This document shows, piece by piece, positions 16,292 to 24,923 of a stretch of DNA of 54,104 nucleotides. The stretch spans positions 1-54,104 of the forward strand of contig SKYA01000037.1 of assembly GCA_007128135.1 (NCBI GenBank), given 5' to 3'. The notes under the pieces were generated by a model. The model had not been told where the DNA came from. It made no database searches and was given only the letters and a program-made list of their open reading frames with translations. Numbering within the stretch: position 1 is the first letter of the stretch; the number at the start of each line of letters is the position of its first letter. Origin of the DNA: Paracoccaceae bacterium (lineage in GTDB: Bacteria > Pseudomonadota > Alphaproteobacteria > Rhodobacterales > Rhodobacteraceae). The translations under genes were made by a program, and so were the position numbers.

Positions 16292-16808
16292 GCCTGTTCC
16301 TCCTGAGTCGGGCGCAGTCTAGGACGCCGCGCACAATCAATCCAGCAAGATGCGACGTCCCGCTCCGCGATCTGTGCCGGGGTGGATACGGAACGCAAGG
16401 CAGCAGCGCATCCGATCCGTAGCTTGCAGCGCAGGGCGGCCAGCGTTCTGCCTGCAGCCGAGTCCCCGGGCGCCCCGTCGGTGCACGAGAGGCGCCAGCA
16501 TCAGGCTGCTGTCGCGAGTCCGGATTGCACGCATCAAGGAACCCTGCACGCATCCGGTTCAGCCTGCCTGCACCCTGCCGCGATGCGTCACGCACCATCG
16601 GCACAGGGGCAGGATTGCATGACGCGGTCCGAGCACACTCCAGGGCAACAGCGGCGGGCTCCTTGCTCGGGAGGTCGCATTGCAGGGGCGAGCGCCGTCA
16701 TGATCGGGGCGCGCAACGCGCGGCACGCATGCCTGTGTCCCGTCACGATGGACACCGGATGCCCACGGGGCATCAGGCCGCCACGCCGCGACGGCGACAA
16801 GGCCGCGC
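16292..16808. other. 517-base stretch without a recognisable gene
   Basis: Between the thiolase start and the rnr stop, none of the open frames resembles a known protein, has a good ribosome site or shows coding-like codon use. The part near 16292 should hold the thiolase promoter, but I saw no clear boxes. The words GCATCC, GCATCA and TGCAGC recur several times. A hairpin at 16758-16774 lies near the rnr end. No tRNA or repeat copy was recognised. Confidence 0.5.
16758..16774 (-). terminator. Hairpin downstream of rnr
   Basis: GATGCCC and GGGCATC form a perfect 7-bp stem with a 3-nt loop, about 35 nt past the rnr stop codon. There is no U-tract. Position suggests a terminator or 3'-end stabiliser. 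Confidence 0.4.
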
Positions 16809-19043
16809 TCAGCCGCGCTTGCGCTTGAGCTTCTTGCGGCCCTTCGCACTGGCGTGGCCCGCGCGCGATGCGGCCCGGCGCGGCCCGCCCTTGCCGCGCC
16901 CTGCGCCGGTGCGGTGCGGTGCCTCGCCCTCGACTTCCAGAAGTTCCAGCGCAAGACCGCCCGTCACAGGCTCGGCCTCTGCCAGTTTCACCCGCACGCG
17001 CTGCCCCAGCCCGATGCGGAAACCGGTGCGCGTGCCCTCCAGAACCTGTGCCTCGGCGTCATGGCGAAAATACTCGTCGCCCAGCGCGCGGATGGGCACC
17101 AGCCCGTCCGCCCCTGTCTCGTCGAGTTTCACGAACACACCGAAGCGCGCCACACCCGAGACACGGCCCTCGAACTCTGCCCCGACCCGCTCGGCCAGAT
17201 AGGCCGCAAGGTAACGGTCGGCCGTATCGCGCTCGGCCGCCATCGAGCGCCGCTCGGCCTCGGAAATCAGCTTTGCAGTCTCTTCCAGATGCTCGATATC
17301 CCAGGGGCCAAGCCCGCCCTCGCCCCAGCCATGTACACTGATCAGCGCCCGATGCACGATCAGGTCGGCATAACGCCGGATCGGCGAGGTGAAATGCGCA
17401 TACTCGCGCAAGGCAAGCCCGAAATGGCCGAAATTCTGAGGCGCGTAATACGCTTGCGTCATCGAGCGCAAGGTGGCCATGTTGATCAGCTCGTCAAACT
17501 CGGTGCCCTGGGCCTGCGCCAGCAACTGGTTGAAATGCCGTGTCTGAAGCACCTGCCCCTTGGCCAGCACGAAGCCCGATTCGCGTGCCAGTTCGCGCAG
17601 GGCTTCCAGCTTCTCGGGGCCGGGTTCTTCATGGACGCGATAGAGCAGCGCCGAGCCCTTCTCGCGCAGTGTCTCGGCAGCCGCGACATTGGCCAACACC
17701 ATGCATTCCTCGACCAGCCGGTGCGCGTCGAACCGCTCCTTGAAGGCGACCGAGGTCACCCGGCCCTCTTCCGACAGGACGATCTGGCGCTCGGGCAGGT
17801 CCAGCTCAAGCGGCTGGCGCCGGGCGCGGGCCGTCCTGAGCGCCCGGTAGGCACCGAACAGCGCCGCGAGACCAGAGGCCAGCGGTTCGGTCACATCGTC
17901 GTGCCGGCCCTCGTCGGTGGCCTGCGCCTGCTCATAGGTCAGCGAGGCCACCGAGCGCATCATCGCGCGGCAGAACGCATGGTCACGCTTGGTGCCATCG
18001 GCACTGATGACCATGCGCAGAGCGATACAGGGCCGGTCCACCCCTTCATGCAGCGAGCAAAGGTCGCCCGACAGGATATCAGGCAGCATCGGCACCACAC
18101 GATCGGGGAAGTAGGTGGAATTGCCCCGCCTGCGCGCCTCGCGGTCAAGTTCCGAGCCGGGTAAGACATAGGCGGCGACATCGGCAATCGCGACCCACAG
18201 GATATGGCCGCCGGGATTTTCCTCGTCAGTGTCGGGCGCAGCACAGATTGCATCGTCATGGTCGCGCGCATCCCAGGGGTCGATGGTCATCAGCGGCAGG
18301 TCGCGCAGGTCGCGCCGAGTCCCCAATGGCAGAGCTTCGGCGCGGTCGGCCTCGGCCAGAACGGCCTCGGGGAAACTGTCGCGGATCCCGTGCTGATGGA
18401 TGGCGATGAGCGAGACCGCCTTTGGAGCACCGGGGTCGCCCAGCCGCTCGACCACCCTGGCCCGGACGGGGCCGAACCGGCCCTTGGACTGCGGTTCGGC
18501 ATGAACGAGTTCGCCATCCTCGGCCCCGCCGGTGTCGCTGACCAGCCAGAAGCGGTCAGACCCCTTGTCAATGGGCACGATCCGGCCACCTTGCGCTTCG
18601 CGCCGGAAAACCCCGAGGATGCGCTGCGGCCCCTCTCCCAGTTTGCGGATGATGCGGGCGAGATAGTCGTAATCCGGCCCGCGCACGGGCGCGAGCTTTG
18701 CCAGCACCCTGTCCCCTTCGCCCAGGGCGGGGTCTCCCGGCTGCGTGCTGATATGGACACGGGGCGCAATCCCCTCGCCACGCCACTCGACCGGACGGGC
18801 AAAGAGGTCTCCTTCGGAATCAGGCGCCAGCACTTCCAGCACGGTCACCGGCGGCAGCTTGCCGCCCGCCCGCGGGCGGTGGCGGGGGAGTGTGCCTTCG
18901 GCCTGCAACTCGCGCAGCATCGCCTTGAGATCGATTCTCGCGCCCCCCTTTATACCGAAGGCGCGCGCGATATCGCGCTTGGTCGCGGCCGGGTTCTCGG
19001 CCAGCCAGTCGCGCAGTTCCCTGAGGCTGGGAAGCTGCGTCAT
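16809..19043 (-). CDS. rnr: Ribonuclease R (3'-5' exoribonuclease)
   Basis: Processive hydrolytic 3'-5' exonuclease that degrades structured RNA and works with trans-translation. The 744-residue protein has an N-terminal winged-helix region (about 1-55), cold-shock-like domains (about 65-235), the RNB catalytic domain opening with IDPWDARDHDDAI (D255, D261, D263, D264), the MTQAYYAPQNFGHFGLALREYAHFTSPIRRYADL core region seen as shorter motifs such as HFTSPIRRYADL, a C-terminal S1 domain (VSGVARFGVFVKL) and a Lys/Arg-rich tail. The ATG at 19043 gives the family start MTQLPSLRELRDWL; the frame opens further upstream but not in a conserved way. smpB, its partner in tmRNA decay, is also in the window but not adjacent. 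Confidence 0.96.
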   Translation of the reverse strand: MTQLPSLRELRDWLAENPAATKRDIARAFGIKGGARIDLKAMLRELQAEGTLPRHRPRAGGKLPPVTVLEVLAPDSEGDLFARPVEWRGEGIAPRVHISTQPGDPALGEGDRVLAKLAPVRGPDYDYLARIIRKLGEGPQRILGVFRREAQGGRIVPIDKGSDRFWLVSDTGGAEDGELVHAEPQSKGRFGPVRARVVERLGDPGAPKAVSLIAIHQHGIRDSFPEAVLAEADRAEALPLGTRRDLRDLPLMTIDPWDARDHDDAICAAPDTDEENPGGHILWVAIADVAAYVLPGSELDREARRRGNSTYFPDRVVPMLPDILSGDLCSLHEGVDRPCIALRMVISADGTKRDHAFCRAMMRSVASLTYEQAQATDEGRHDDVTEPLASGLAALFGAYRALRTARARRQPLELDLPERQIVLSEEGRVTSVAFKERFDAHRLVEECMVLANVAAAETLREKGSALLYRVHEEPGPEKLEALRELARESGFVLAKGQVLQTRHFNQLLAQAQGTEFDELINMATLRSMTQAYYAPQNFGHFGLALREYAHFTSPIRRYADLIVHRALISVHGWGEGGLGPWDIEHLEETAKLISEAERRSMAAERDTADRYLAAYLAERVGAEFEGRVSGVARFGVFVKLDETGADGLVPIRALGDEYFRHDAEAQVLEGTRTGFRIGLGQRVRVKLAEAEPVTGGLALELLEVEGEAPHRTGAGRGKGGPRRAASRAGHASAKGRKKLKRKRG

Positions 19044-19088
19044 GCCCGCGCTGCCTTCCGCCACACGAGGTCCGTGCCGGAATCGCAA

Positions 19089-19109
19089 GGCAGGGACATG
19101 GTCCCTGCC
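19089..19109. promoter_or_regulatory. Perfect 9-bp hairpin upstream of rnr
   Basis: GGCAGGGAC, loop ATG, GTCCCTGCC. It sits 46 nt before the rnr start, in the 286-nt spacer between a GNAT gene and rnr. It could be a terminator for the upstream operon or a structure in the rnr leader. The rest of the spacer (19044-19329) shows no recognisable gene. Confidence 0.4.
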
Positions 19110-19329
19110 ACGGGTGTCTGAGTGGGGCGAGGCTGGCACGGGCCGGGAAAGATGGGCGACATGCGTGCAGACCTAGCACGCCATTTCGATGTCGTCACGG
19201 GCCATTCTTGAGCAGTCGTAACGCCGCAACCGCGTGACCAGGGCCTCTGCGATGCCACCATGACGCGCCCCATGATCGCCAAAGCGCCCTTCGCGGCAGA
19301 CGCAGGAGGCGCGGTTGCGACCAGCCCCC

Positions 19330-19752
19330 TCAGAGCGTGCGCACCATGTCCCGATGCGGGATGCCTGCGTCCAGATATTCCGGACCTTCGACCTTGAAGC
19401 CAAGCCCATCGTAGAAGCCGATGGCATGGGTCTGTGACCCCAGCCGCGCCCGCACCACGCCGGGACAGTCGCGCAGCACCTCGAGCGCGGCCTCGATCAG
19501 CGCGGTCCCTATCCCCTGCCGGCGCAGCGCACGGAGCACGCAGACCCTGCCGATCTTGGCGGTCTCGCCCGCGATCAGCAGCCGCGCGCAGCCCACGGGC
19601 ACCCCCTCGATCGTGGCCAGCAGATGCAGCGCCTGCGCGTCGCGCCCGTCGAGTTCCTCGGCCTCGGGCACTTGCTGTTCCTCGATGAAGACCACCCGGC
19701 GCAGGGCCTGACAGCTTTCGATGTCCTCGGTCAGCCCGATGCGCGGGCTCAT
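19330..19752 (-). CDS. GNAT family N-acetyltransferase (ElaA-like)
   Basis: A compact 140-residue GNAT with the acetyl-CoA loop [14 protein letters not shown] in the middle and the C-terminal [20 protein letters not shown] segment. The opening [21 protein letters not shown] resembles the ElaA/YjcF type, whose substrate is unknown. Its ATG overlaps the dapE stop as ATGA, so it is translationally coupled to dapE. This coupling does not by itself prove a role in lysine synthesis. It is the last gene before the 286-nt spacer to rnr. Confidence 0.87.
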   Translation of the reverse strand: MSPRIGLTEDIESCQALRRVVFIEEQQVPEAEELDGRDAQALHLLATIEGVPVGCARLLIAGETAKIGRVCVLRALRRQGIGTALIEAALEVLRDCPGVVRARLGSQTHAIGFYDGLGFKVEGPEYLDAGIPHRDMVRTL

Positions 19753-20897
19753 GCGAAATACTCCCGCAGCACGCGGCGATAGACCGCCTTCAACTGATGG
19801 ATCTGATCGATCTCGGCGTATTCATCGACCTGATGCATCGAGGTTCCGACCAGACCGAATTCGACCACAGGACAGTGATCCTTGACAAAGCGCGCATCCG
19901 ACGTGCCGCCCGAGGTCGAGAGCCGGGGCACGACACCGCATTCCCCGGTGACCGCGCGCGCTACCAGTTCCGACAGCGGCCCGGGTGGTGTCAGGAAACT
20001 CTCTCCCGAGACATGCACCCCCACCTCCATCACGACGCCTGTCGCAGCGGCAATCTCTGCCGCTTGCGCCTTCAGCCAGTCGGTCAGCGATGCCCCCGAA
20101 TGCAGGTCATTGAAACGGATGTTCAGCACCGCGCGGGCTTTCGCCGGGATAACGTTCGAGGCCGGGTTTCCGACATCGACCGACGTCAGCGCCAGTGTCG
20201 AGGGATCGAAATGCGCGCTGCCCTGGTCCAGCTCATGGCGGGCCAGGCGGTCAAGCAGTCGCACCAGCGCCGGCAGCGGGTTGAGCGCCTTGTGCGGATA
20301 GGCCGAGTGGCCCTGTCGCCCGCGTGCGGTAATGGACGCGGTCATCGATCCGCGCCGTCCGATCTTGATCATCTCGCCCATCGTCTCGGGGCAGGTCGGC
20401 TCGCCCACGATACAGGCCGACATGACCTCGCCCTGCGCGCGCATCCACTCGAGGATCGCGATGGTCCCGTCCTGCCCCGGCCCTTCCTCGTCACCGGTGA
20501 TCGCAAGCATCACCGCTCCATCCGGCGGGGTCTCACGGACGAAATCCACGGCGGCCGCAACAAAGGCCGCCACGCCCGATTTCATGTCGCAGGCTCCGCG
20601 TCCCCATATGCGGCCCCCCGCGACCGTCCCGCCAAACGGCGCGCGGGTCCAGTCATCGGGGTTGCCCAGCGGCACGACATCGGTATGGCCATTGAACCCG
20701 AAGCTCCTCGGGTGCCCCTGCGGCCCCCAGCGCGCAAAGAGATTCGGCGTCTCGCCCCGATCGACCCGCACGCAGTCGAACCCGGCCCCGGACAGAACCC
20801 GCTCCAGCAGTTGCAGCGCACCACCTTCTGCCGGCGTCACCGAGGGACAGCGGATGAGCTCGGCCGTGAGAGCAACCGGACAGAGCGGGTCAGTCAT
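19749..20897 (-). CDS. dapE: Succinyl-diaminopimelate desuccinylase
   Basis: Hydrolyses N-succinyl-LL-2,6-diaminopimelate to LL-diaminopimelate and succinate in lysine and peptidoglycan precursor synthesis. At 382 residues it has the family length. Dinuclear zinc ligands are visible: H71 in [10 protein letters not shown], bridging D104 in [11 protein letters not shown]137/E138 in ITGDEEGP, E166 in VGEPTC and H355 in SMHQVDEY. The ATG at 20897 lies 8 nt inside the end of the preceding small gene, and its stop overlaps the GNAT start. This makes a tightly coupled run of small conserved gene, dapE and GNAT. Confidence 0.97.
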   Translation of the reverse strand: MTDPLCPVALTAELIRCPSVTPAEGGALQLLERVLSGAGFDCVRVDRGETPNLFARWGPQGHPRSFGFNGHTDVVPLGNPDDWTRAPFGGTVAGGRIWGRGACDMKSGVAAFVAAAVDFVRETPPDGAVMLAITGDEEGPGQDGTIAILEWMRAQGEVMSACIVGEPTCPETMGEMIKIGRRGSMTASITARGRQGHSAYPHKALNPLPALVRLLDRLARHELDQGSAHFDPSTLALTSVDVGNPASNVIPAKARAVLNIRFNDLHSGASLTDWLKAQAAEIAAATGVVMEVGVHVSGESFLTPPGPLSELVARAVTGECGVVPRLSTSGGTSDARFVKDHCPVVEFGLVGTSMHQVDEYAEIDQIHQLKAVYRRVLREYFA

Positions 20898-21240
20898 CCT
20901 CGGCCTCGTCGGTGAAAAATGTCTTCTGCGCCACGATCACGGCATTCTCATGCGCGGCGCGCGCCATCAGGTCGCGCTCTTCCTCGGGGACGTGATCGCC
21001 TGCTTTCAGGCGCTCCTGCAGGGTGCCATAGCTCGTGACATCAAGCGGCCGCACACCTGCGGTCTTGAGCACGGCAACCGTTTCGCGCACGGCCTCGGCC
21101 TCGTTCGCGCCTGCGGCATAGATCAGCAGCGCCGCGCCCGTGGCCCCTTCGGGCAGATCATCCTCGGGGCTGCGCCCAAGTTCGACCAGCAGCGTATAGA
21201 CCTCGGGGGCGGCTGAGGTGTCATTCGCTTTCTTTGCCAT
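20890..21240 (-). CDS. Conserved hypothetical protein upstream of dapE
   Basis: A 116-residue acidic cytoplasmic protein. I do not recognise a named domain. The core [39 protein letters not shown] and [14 protein letters not shown] suggests a small alpha/beta fold; the ends are Lys/Ala-rich (N) and acidic (C, DEAEDD). The ATG at 21240 follows AAAGGACCGCATC. It ends inside dapE (8-nt overlap), so it is co-translated with it. Similar small genes sit beside dapE in related bacteria as far as I recall. Function unknown. Confidence 0.75.
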   Translation of the reverse strand: MAKKANDTSAAPEVYTLLVELGRSPEDDLPEGATGAALLIYAAGANEAEAVRETVAVLKTAGVRPLDVTSYGTLQERLKAGDHVPEEERDLMARAAHENAVIVAQKTFFTDEAEDD

Positions 21241-21267
21241 GATGCGGTCCTTTCCCCCTTTCACCTG

Positions 21268-21963
21268 TCAGGAAAGCGCGCGCAGGGCAAGCCCCGCCAT
21301 CCGCTGGCCCCATTCGGCATAAAGCGGGGCGCCGGGATGAAACCCGTCGCGCGCCAATAGCCCCGGGCGTGGCGTCATGTCGAAAGGGACATGCTCTGCG
21401 CCCTCGGCGGCGCAGGTCGCACGCAGCGTTGCGTCAAGCAATGTCGCGCGGCGCCCCAGATGGCTGCGCCAGGGATCGGGAAACGCCGGGAAAAGCCCAA
21501 GAGGCGGCACTGCCGAGACAAGGATCGCCCGCGCGCCATGCACCTCGCGCAACGCGCGCATGAGCGTCTCCTGCGCGCGGGCGAAACGGCACGCGCGTGT
21601 CTCGCGCAGAACGTCATTGACTCCCAGCGCCAGCACCGCCACGTCGCATTCCCCCGTCCCCTGTAACATCCTGACTGCGCGTGCCGAGGTCAGCCCCGAT
21701 CGCGCGCGCAACACCCACTGTACCTGGCGATGCGCGGTCAGATGCATCAGCATCTGGCCGATCAGCGCCTGATCCTGATGCGCCACCCCGACCCCTGCCG
21801 CCGAGGAATCGCCCAGCACCAGAAGCCGCAGCGTCTTCCCCTGCCCCACGCACCCTGAACGCGGGCCCGTCGCCTCGGGCAGACGCTCGGTGCGGGCAAT
21901 CGTGAGCGCGGCCTGTGCAAGATAGATGGGCGCGCGCAGCAGGGACGAGTCGACATGCGGCAT
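21268..21963 (-). CDS. SGNH/GDSL-type esterase
   Basis: A 231-residue hydrolase of the SGNH fold. The nucleophile block is VLGDSSAAGVG (Ser53), the block with the oxyanion Asn is LALGVNDV (Asn116), and the catalytic pair appears as RDGFHPG (Asp206, His209). These are the four conserved blocks in the right order. There is no obvious signal peptide; the N-terminus has a short hydrophobic stretch only (RAPIYLAQAALTIA). Members are esterases, thioesterases or lysophospholipases, and the substrate is not predictable. The ATG at 21963 is used; a purine-rich AGAGGAGAGGG lies somewhat too far upstream (about 17 nt). It is divergent from lpxD. Confidence 0.85.
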   Translation of the reverse strand: MPHVDSSLLRAPIYLAQAALTIARTERLPEATGPRSGCVGQGKTLRLLVLGDSSAAGVGVAHQDQALIGQMLMHLTAHRQVQWVLRARSGLTSARAVRMLQGTGECDVAVLALGVNDVLRETRACRFARAQETLMRALREVHGARAILVSAVPPLGLFPAFPDPWRSHLGRRATLLDATLRATCAAEGAEHVPFDMTPRPGLLARDGFHPGAPLYAEWGQRMAGLALRALS

Positions 21964-22072
21964 GCGGATACAATGCCCTCTCCTCTGCGCGCTGTCATCT
22001 CGGTCCGGCCGGCAGGGCTGGCCCCTTCGGCAAGGTTTCGCTAAAGCTGGGCCAGAGACAGGAGCAGGCGAG

Positions 22073-23170
22073 ATGGCGCACAGCATTTCAGAACTGGCAC
22101 AGGGGCTCGGGCTGGACTGGGCAGGCGATGGCAGCCTGCGCATCACCCATGCCGCCGAGCCCGCGCAGGCTGGGCCCGACGCGCTGGCGTTGTCGATGGA
22201 CCCGAAATATGCCGAGGGGCTTGGCCACGGACGGGCACAGGCGGCTGTGCTCTGGGCCGGTGCCGACTGGCAGGGGCTGGGGCTCAGGGCGGCGATCTTT
22301 GCGCCCCGTCCCCGCTGGGCAATGGCAGGCATCTGCGAGCGGCTCGATCCGGGATATGATTTCGGTGACGGCATCCACCCGCAGGCCATCATCCACCCTG
22401 ACGCCGCGATTGCCGAGGGCGCCAGGATAGGCCCTTTCAGCTTTATCGGGGCGCGCACTAGGATCGGCCCGGATGCCCGGATCGCACCGAATGTCACCGT
22501 GGCCGAGGATGTCGTCATCGGCACGGATGTCATCCTGCACGCTGGCGCGCGCATCGGCGCGCGCTGCGTCATCGGCGACCGGTTCATCGCCCAGCCCAAT
22601 TCGGTCGTGGGGGGCTGCGGCTTCAGCTTCGTCACGCCAGAGCCATCTGGCGCCGAGGACGTGCGCGCCACGCTCTCGGGCGAGCGACGGTTCCGCGCGC
22701 AGAAATGGCAGCGCATCCAGTCGCTGGGGGCCGTCCGGATCGGGGATGACGTGGAGCTGGGCTCCAACAGCTCGATTGACCGGGGCACGATCCGCGACAC
22801 CGTGATCGGCTCGGGGACGAAGATCGATTCGGTCTGCCAGATCGGGCATAATGTGGCCGTGGGCGAGGATTGCCTGCTGTGCGGCATGGTCGGAATCGCA
22901 GGCTCTGCGCGGATCGGGAACCGTGTAGTCCTGGGGGGCAAGGTCGGGGTGAGCGACAATATCTTCATCGGGGATGATGTCGTCGTGGGCGGCGGCGGGC
23001 GCATCTATACCAATGTCCCGTCAGGCCGCGCGATGCTGGGCGACCCGGCCACGAAACTGGAAACACAGCTCGAGATCCGCAAGGCGCTGCGCCGTCTGCC
23101 GCGCCTTGCCGCACAGGTCGCGCGCCTGCATTCGGCCGTGTTTGCGGACAAGACGGGAAAGTCGGAATGA
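22073..23170 (+). CDS. lpxD: UDP-3-O-(3-hydroxyacyl)glucosamine N-acyltransferase
   Basis: Third step of lipid A synthesis: adds the N-linked 3-hydroxyacyl chain from acyl-ACP. The 365-residue protein has the LpxD-type N-terminal uridine-binding domain (about 1-95, ISELAQGLGLDWAGDG), a long left-handed beta-helix of hexapeptide repeats (about 100-330) containing the catalytic His259 in VCQIGHNVAVG, and a C-terminal helical extension that LpxA-type enzymes lack at this place. ATG at 22073 follows ACAGGAGCAGGCGAG. The usual neighbours fabZ and lpxA are absent; instead a flavin reductase gene and bciA follow. Whether this is the only lpxD of the genome cannot be told. Confidence 0.92.
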   Translation: MAHSISELAQGLGLDWAGDGSLRITHAAEPAQAGPDALALSMDPKYAEGLGHGRAQAAVLWAGADWQGLGLRAAIFAPRPRWAMAGICERLDPGYDFGDGIHPQAIIHPDAAIAEGARIGPFSFIGARTRIGPDARIAPNVTVAEDVVIGTDVILHAGARIGARCVIGDRFIAQPNSVVGGCGFSFVTPEPSGAEDVRATLSGERRFRAQKWQRIQSLGAVRIGDDVELGSNSSIDRGTIRDTVIGSGTKIDSVCQIGHNVAVGEDCLLCGMVGIAGSARIGNRVVLGGKVGVSDNIFIGDDVVVGGGGRIYTNVPSGRAMLGDPATKLETQLEIRKALRRLPRLAAQVARLHSAVFADKTGKSE

Positions 23171-23246
23171 GCCTTGCCGATGAGGGTCGGGCGCCTATCT
23201 GCCCGGGGTCGGACAGTAAGGAACATGCAGGATGGACGGGGCAGGC

Positions 23247-23744
23247 ATGAGCGATCAGAGTTTCATTCCCGATGCAGCGCATGAACGCGATTTTCGCGAT
23301 GCGCTGGGACGGTTCGCAACCGGCGTGACGGTGATCACGACGCAGAGCGCACAGGGGCCGCTCGGGATCACGGCAAACAGCTTTGCCGCGCTCTCGCTTG
23401 ACCCGCCGCTGGTGATGTGGGCGCCGGGCCGGTTCTCGCGCCGCTTTGCGGCTTTCGAGCAGGCCGAGCATTTCGCCATCCACGTCCTCGCCGGAGACCA
23501 GCTCCCGCTGGCGCGGCATTTCGCGGTGGACGGGACGGATTTCAACCTCGAGGGTGTGCGCAGTGGCGAGGGCGGCACGCCGCTGCTGCCAGGCTGTCTT
23601 GCCCGGTTCGAATGTCGCCGTCACGCGGTCCATCCCGGTGGCGACCATGCGATCGTGGTAGGCGAGGTGCTGCGGGTCCGGACCCGTGCGGGCGCGGCGC
23701 TCAGCTTCTTTGCCGGGCAATATGGAAGCCTCGATGCCGCCTGA
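23247..23744 (+). CDS. Flavin reductase domain protein
   Basis: A 165-residue protein of the NAD(P)H:flavin oxidoreductase family (flavin reductase-like FMN-binding split barrel). The N-terminal FRDALGRFATGVTVIT and the FMN-binding GITANSFAALSLDPPLVMW are characteristic, as is the C-terminal LSFFAGQYG. Such proteins bind FMN and often supply reduced flavin to a partner, or carry it themselves. ATG at 23247 has GGGGCAGGC before it; an in-frame ATG at 23232 is the alternative. It overlaps bciA by about 11 nt, so a link with tetrapyrrole reduction is worth considering, but none is shown by the sequence. Confidence 0.88.
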   Translation: MSDQSFIPDAAHERDFRDALGRFATGVTVITTQSAQGPLGITANSFAALSLDPPLVMWAPGRFSRRFAAFEQAEHFAIHVLAGDQLPLARHFAVDGTDFNLEGVRSGEGGTPLLPGCLARFECRRHAVHPGGDHAIVVGEVLRVRTRAGAALSFFAGQYGSLDAA

Positions 23745-24705
23745 CCGCCCGCTTGTGGTGGTGCTGGGCGCCACGGGCACGATCGGGCGCGCGACCTGCG
23801 CCGAATTGCTGGCACGCGGCAAGCGCGTGACATGCCTGCTCAGGGCGCCGGCGCAGGCGGGCGTCCTGCCCGATGGGGTCGAGACACGCCTTGCCGACCT
23901 GGCCGACAGCACCGGGCTTGCGCGGATTCTGGCCGGGCTTGGCCCGCCGGAGGCGGTAATCTCCTGCATGGCGTCGCGCTCGGGGCGTCCGCGCGATGCC
24001 TGGGCGGTGGATCATGCCGCCCATATGGTCGCGCTGGAAGCGGCACAGTCCGCTGGCGCGGGGCAGTTCGTGCTGCTCTCGGCCATCTGCGTGCAGAAAC
24101 CGCTGCTGGAGTTCCAGCGCGCGAAACTGGCCTTCGAGGCCGCGCTGCAGGCGTCCGGCATGGCCTGGTCGATCGTTCGCCCGACTGCATTCTTCAAGTC
24201 TCTTTCCGGCCAGGTTGCGCGGGTGCAGGCCGGCAGGCCCTTCCTCGTCTTCGGCGACGGCACACGCACCGCCTGCAAGCCGATCAGCGACCGCGACCTC
24301 GCATGCTATCTTGTGGACTGCATCGGCGCGCCCGAGCGGACTGGCCACATCCTTCCCATTGGCGGGCCGGGGCCTGCATTGACTCCGCGCGCACAGGGCG
24401 AGATGCTTTTCGACCTGCTGGGCAGACCGGCACGCTTCAAGCATGTGCCGGTGGCGCTTATGGATGCGATCGTGGCGGGGCTGGGGCTTGCAGGCCGCGT
24501 GAACGGACGGATGGCCGAGAAGGCCGAATTCGCCAGGATCGGACGGTATTACGCAACCGAATCCATGCTGGTCTGGGACGCCAAGTCAGGGCGCTACGAT
24601 GCCGATGCAACACCGGAATTCGGGCAGGACAGCCTGCGGGACCATTATGCGGCCATGATCCGGGGCGACCTGCGCGCCGATCTGGGCGATCATGCGCTGT
24701 TCTGA
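23734..24705 (+). CDS. bciA: Divinyl (proto)chlorophyllide a 8-vinyl-reductase, BciA type
   Basis: Reduces the C8 vinyl group of divinyl chlorophyllide with NADPH during bacteriochlorophyll synthesis. The 323-residue protein is an extended short-chain dehydrogenase: Rossmann loop GATGTIGRA at 12-20, then the BciA-type segments SIVRPTAFFKSLSGQV, FGDGTRTACKPISDRDLA and LPIGGPGPALTPRAQGEM. These distinguish it from other NmrA-like reductases. The ATG at 23734 has GGAAG five bases upstream and lies inside the flavin reductase gene; an ATG at 23722 is the alternative. It points to an anoxygenic phototroph. No other photosynthesis gene is in the window, and no PpsR-type palindrome (TGT-N12-ACA) was seen upstream of lpxD or the flavin reductase. 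Confidence 0.88.
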   Translation: MPPDRPLVVVLGATGTIGRATCAELLARGKRVTCLLRAPAQAGVLPDGVETRLADLADSTGLARILAGLGPPEAVISCMASRSGRPRDAWAVDHAAHMVALEAAQSAGAGQFVLLSAICVQKPLLEFQRAKLAFEAALQASGMAWSIVRPTAFFKSLSGQVARVQAGRPFLVFGDGTRTACKPISDRDLACYLVDCIGAPERTGHILPIGGPGPALTPRAQGEMLFDLLGRPARFKHVPVALMDAIVAGLGLAGRVNGRMAEKAEFARIGRYYATESMLVWDAKSGRYDADATPEFGQDSLRDHYAAMIRGDLRADLGDHALF

Positions 24706-24707
24706 GG

Positions 24708-24732
24708 GGCGCGGGGGCTTTGCCCCCGCGCC
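24708..24732. terminator. Strong hairpin after bciA
   Basis: GGCGCGGGGGC (24708-24718), loop TTT, GCCCCCGCGCC (24722-24732): an 11-bp perfect stem beginning 3 nt after the bciA stop. Convergent TRAP permease gene on the other side. No U-tract. The remaining spacer to 24923 shows no gene. Confidence 0.6.
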
Positions 24733-24923
24733 TGTTCACAGTCACTGACCCGGTGGCGTTTCAGACGAAAGAGACCCGACCCGCGTCATGACCGAAAGCA
24801 GCGCGCGCGGCTTTCGTCCTCTGGTCCGGTCAAAGGCGTCGCCATCGGCCTGCGGGGAGCCACCGGGCCGGAAGCAACGCCTCCGACCCGGCGAAGTCGT
24901 CTCCTTCGGCGCGAAACCCCGGC

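Noticed and set aside
16292-16808. Pseudogene call for the gap between thiolase and rnr
   Set aside because: No fragment in any frame resembles a known protein, so there is no evidence of a former gene.
16854-18164. A 436-codon plus-strand frame
   Set aside because: Antisense to rnr and without any domain or ribosome site.
21964-23004. Upstream extension of the SGNH esterase frame on the minus strand
   Set aside because: The extension is antisense to lpxD and is Ser/Thr/Pro-rich noise; the conserved protein begins at 21963.
21964-23246. PpsR or FNR sites controlling bciA
   Set aside because: No TGT-N12-ACA or TTGAT-N4-ATCAA pattern was found before lpxD or the flavin reductase gene by eye.
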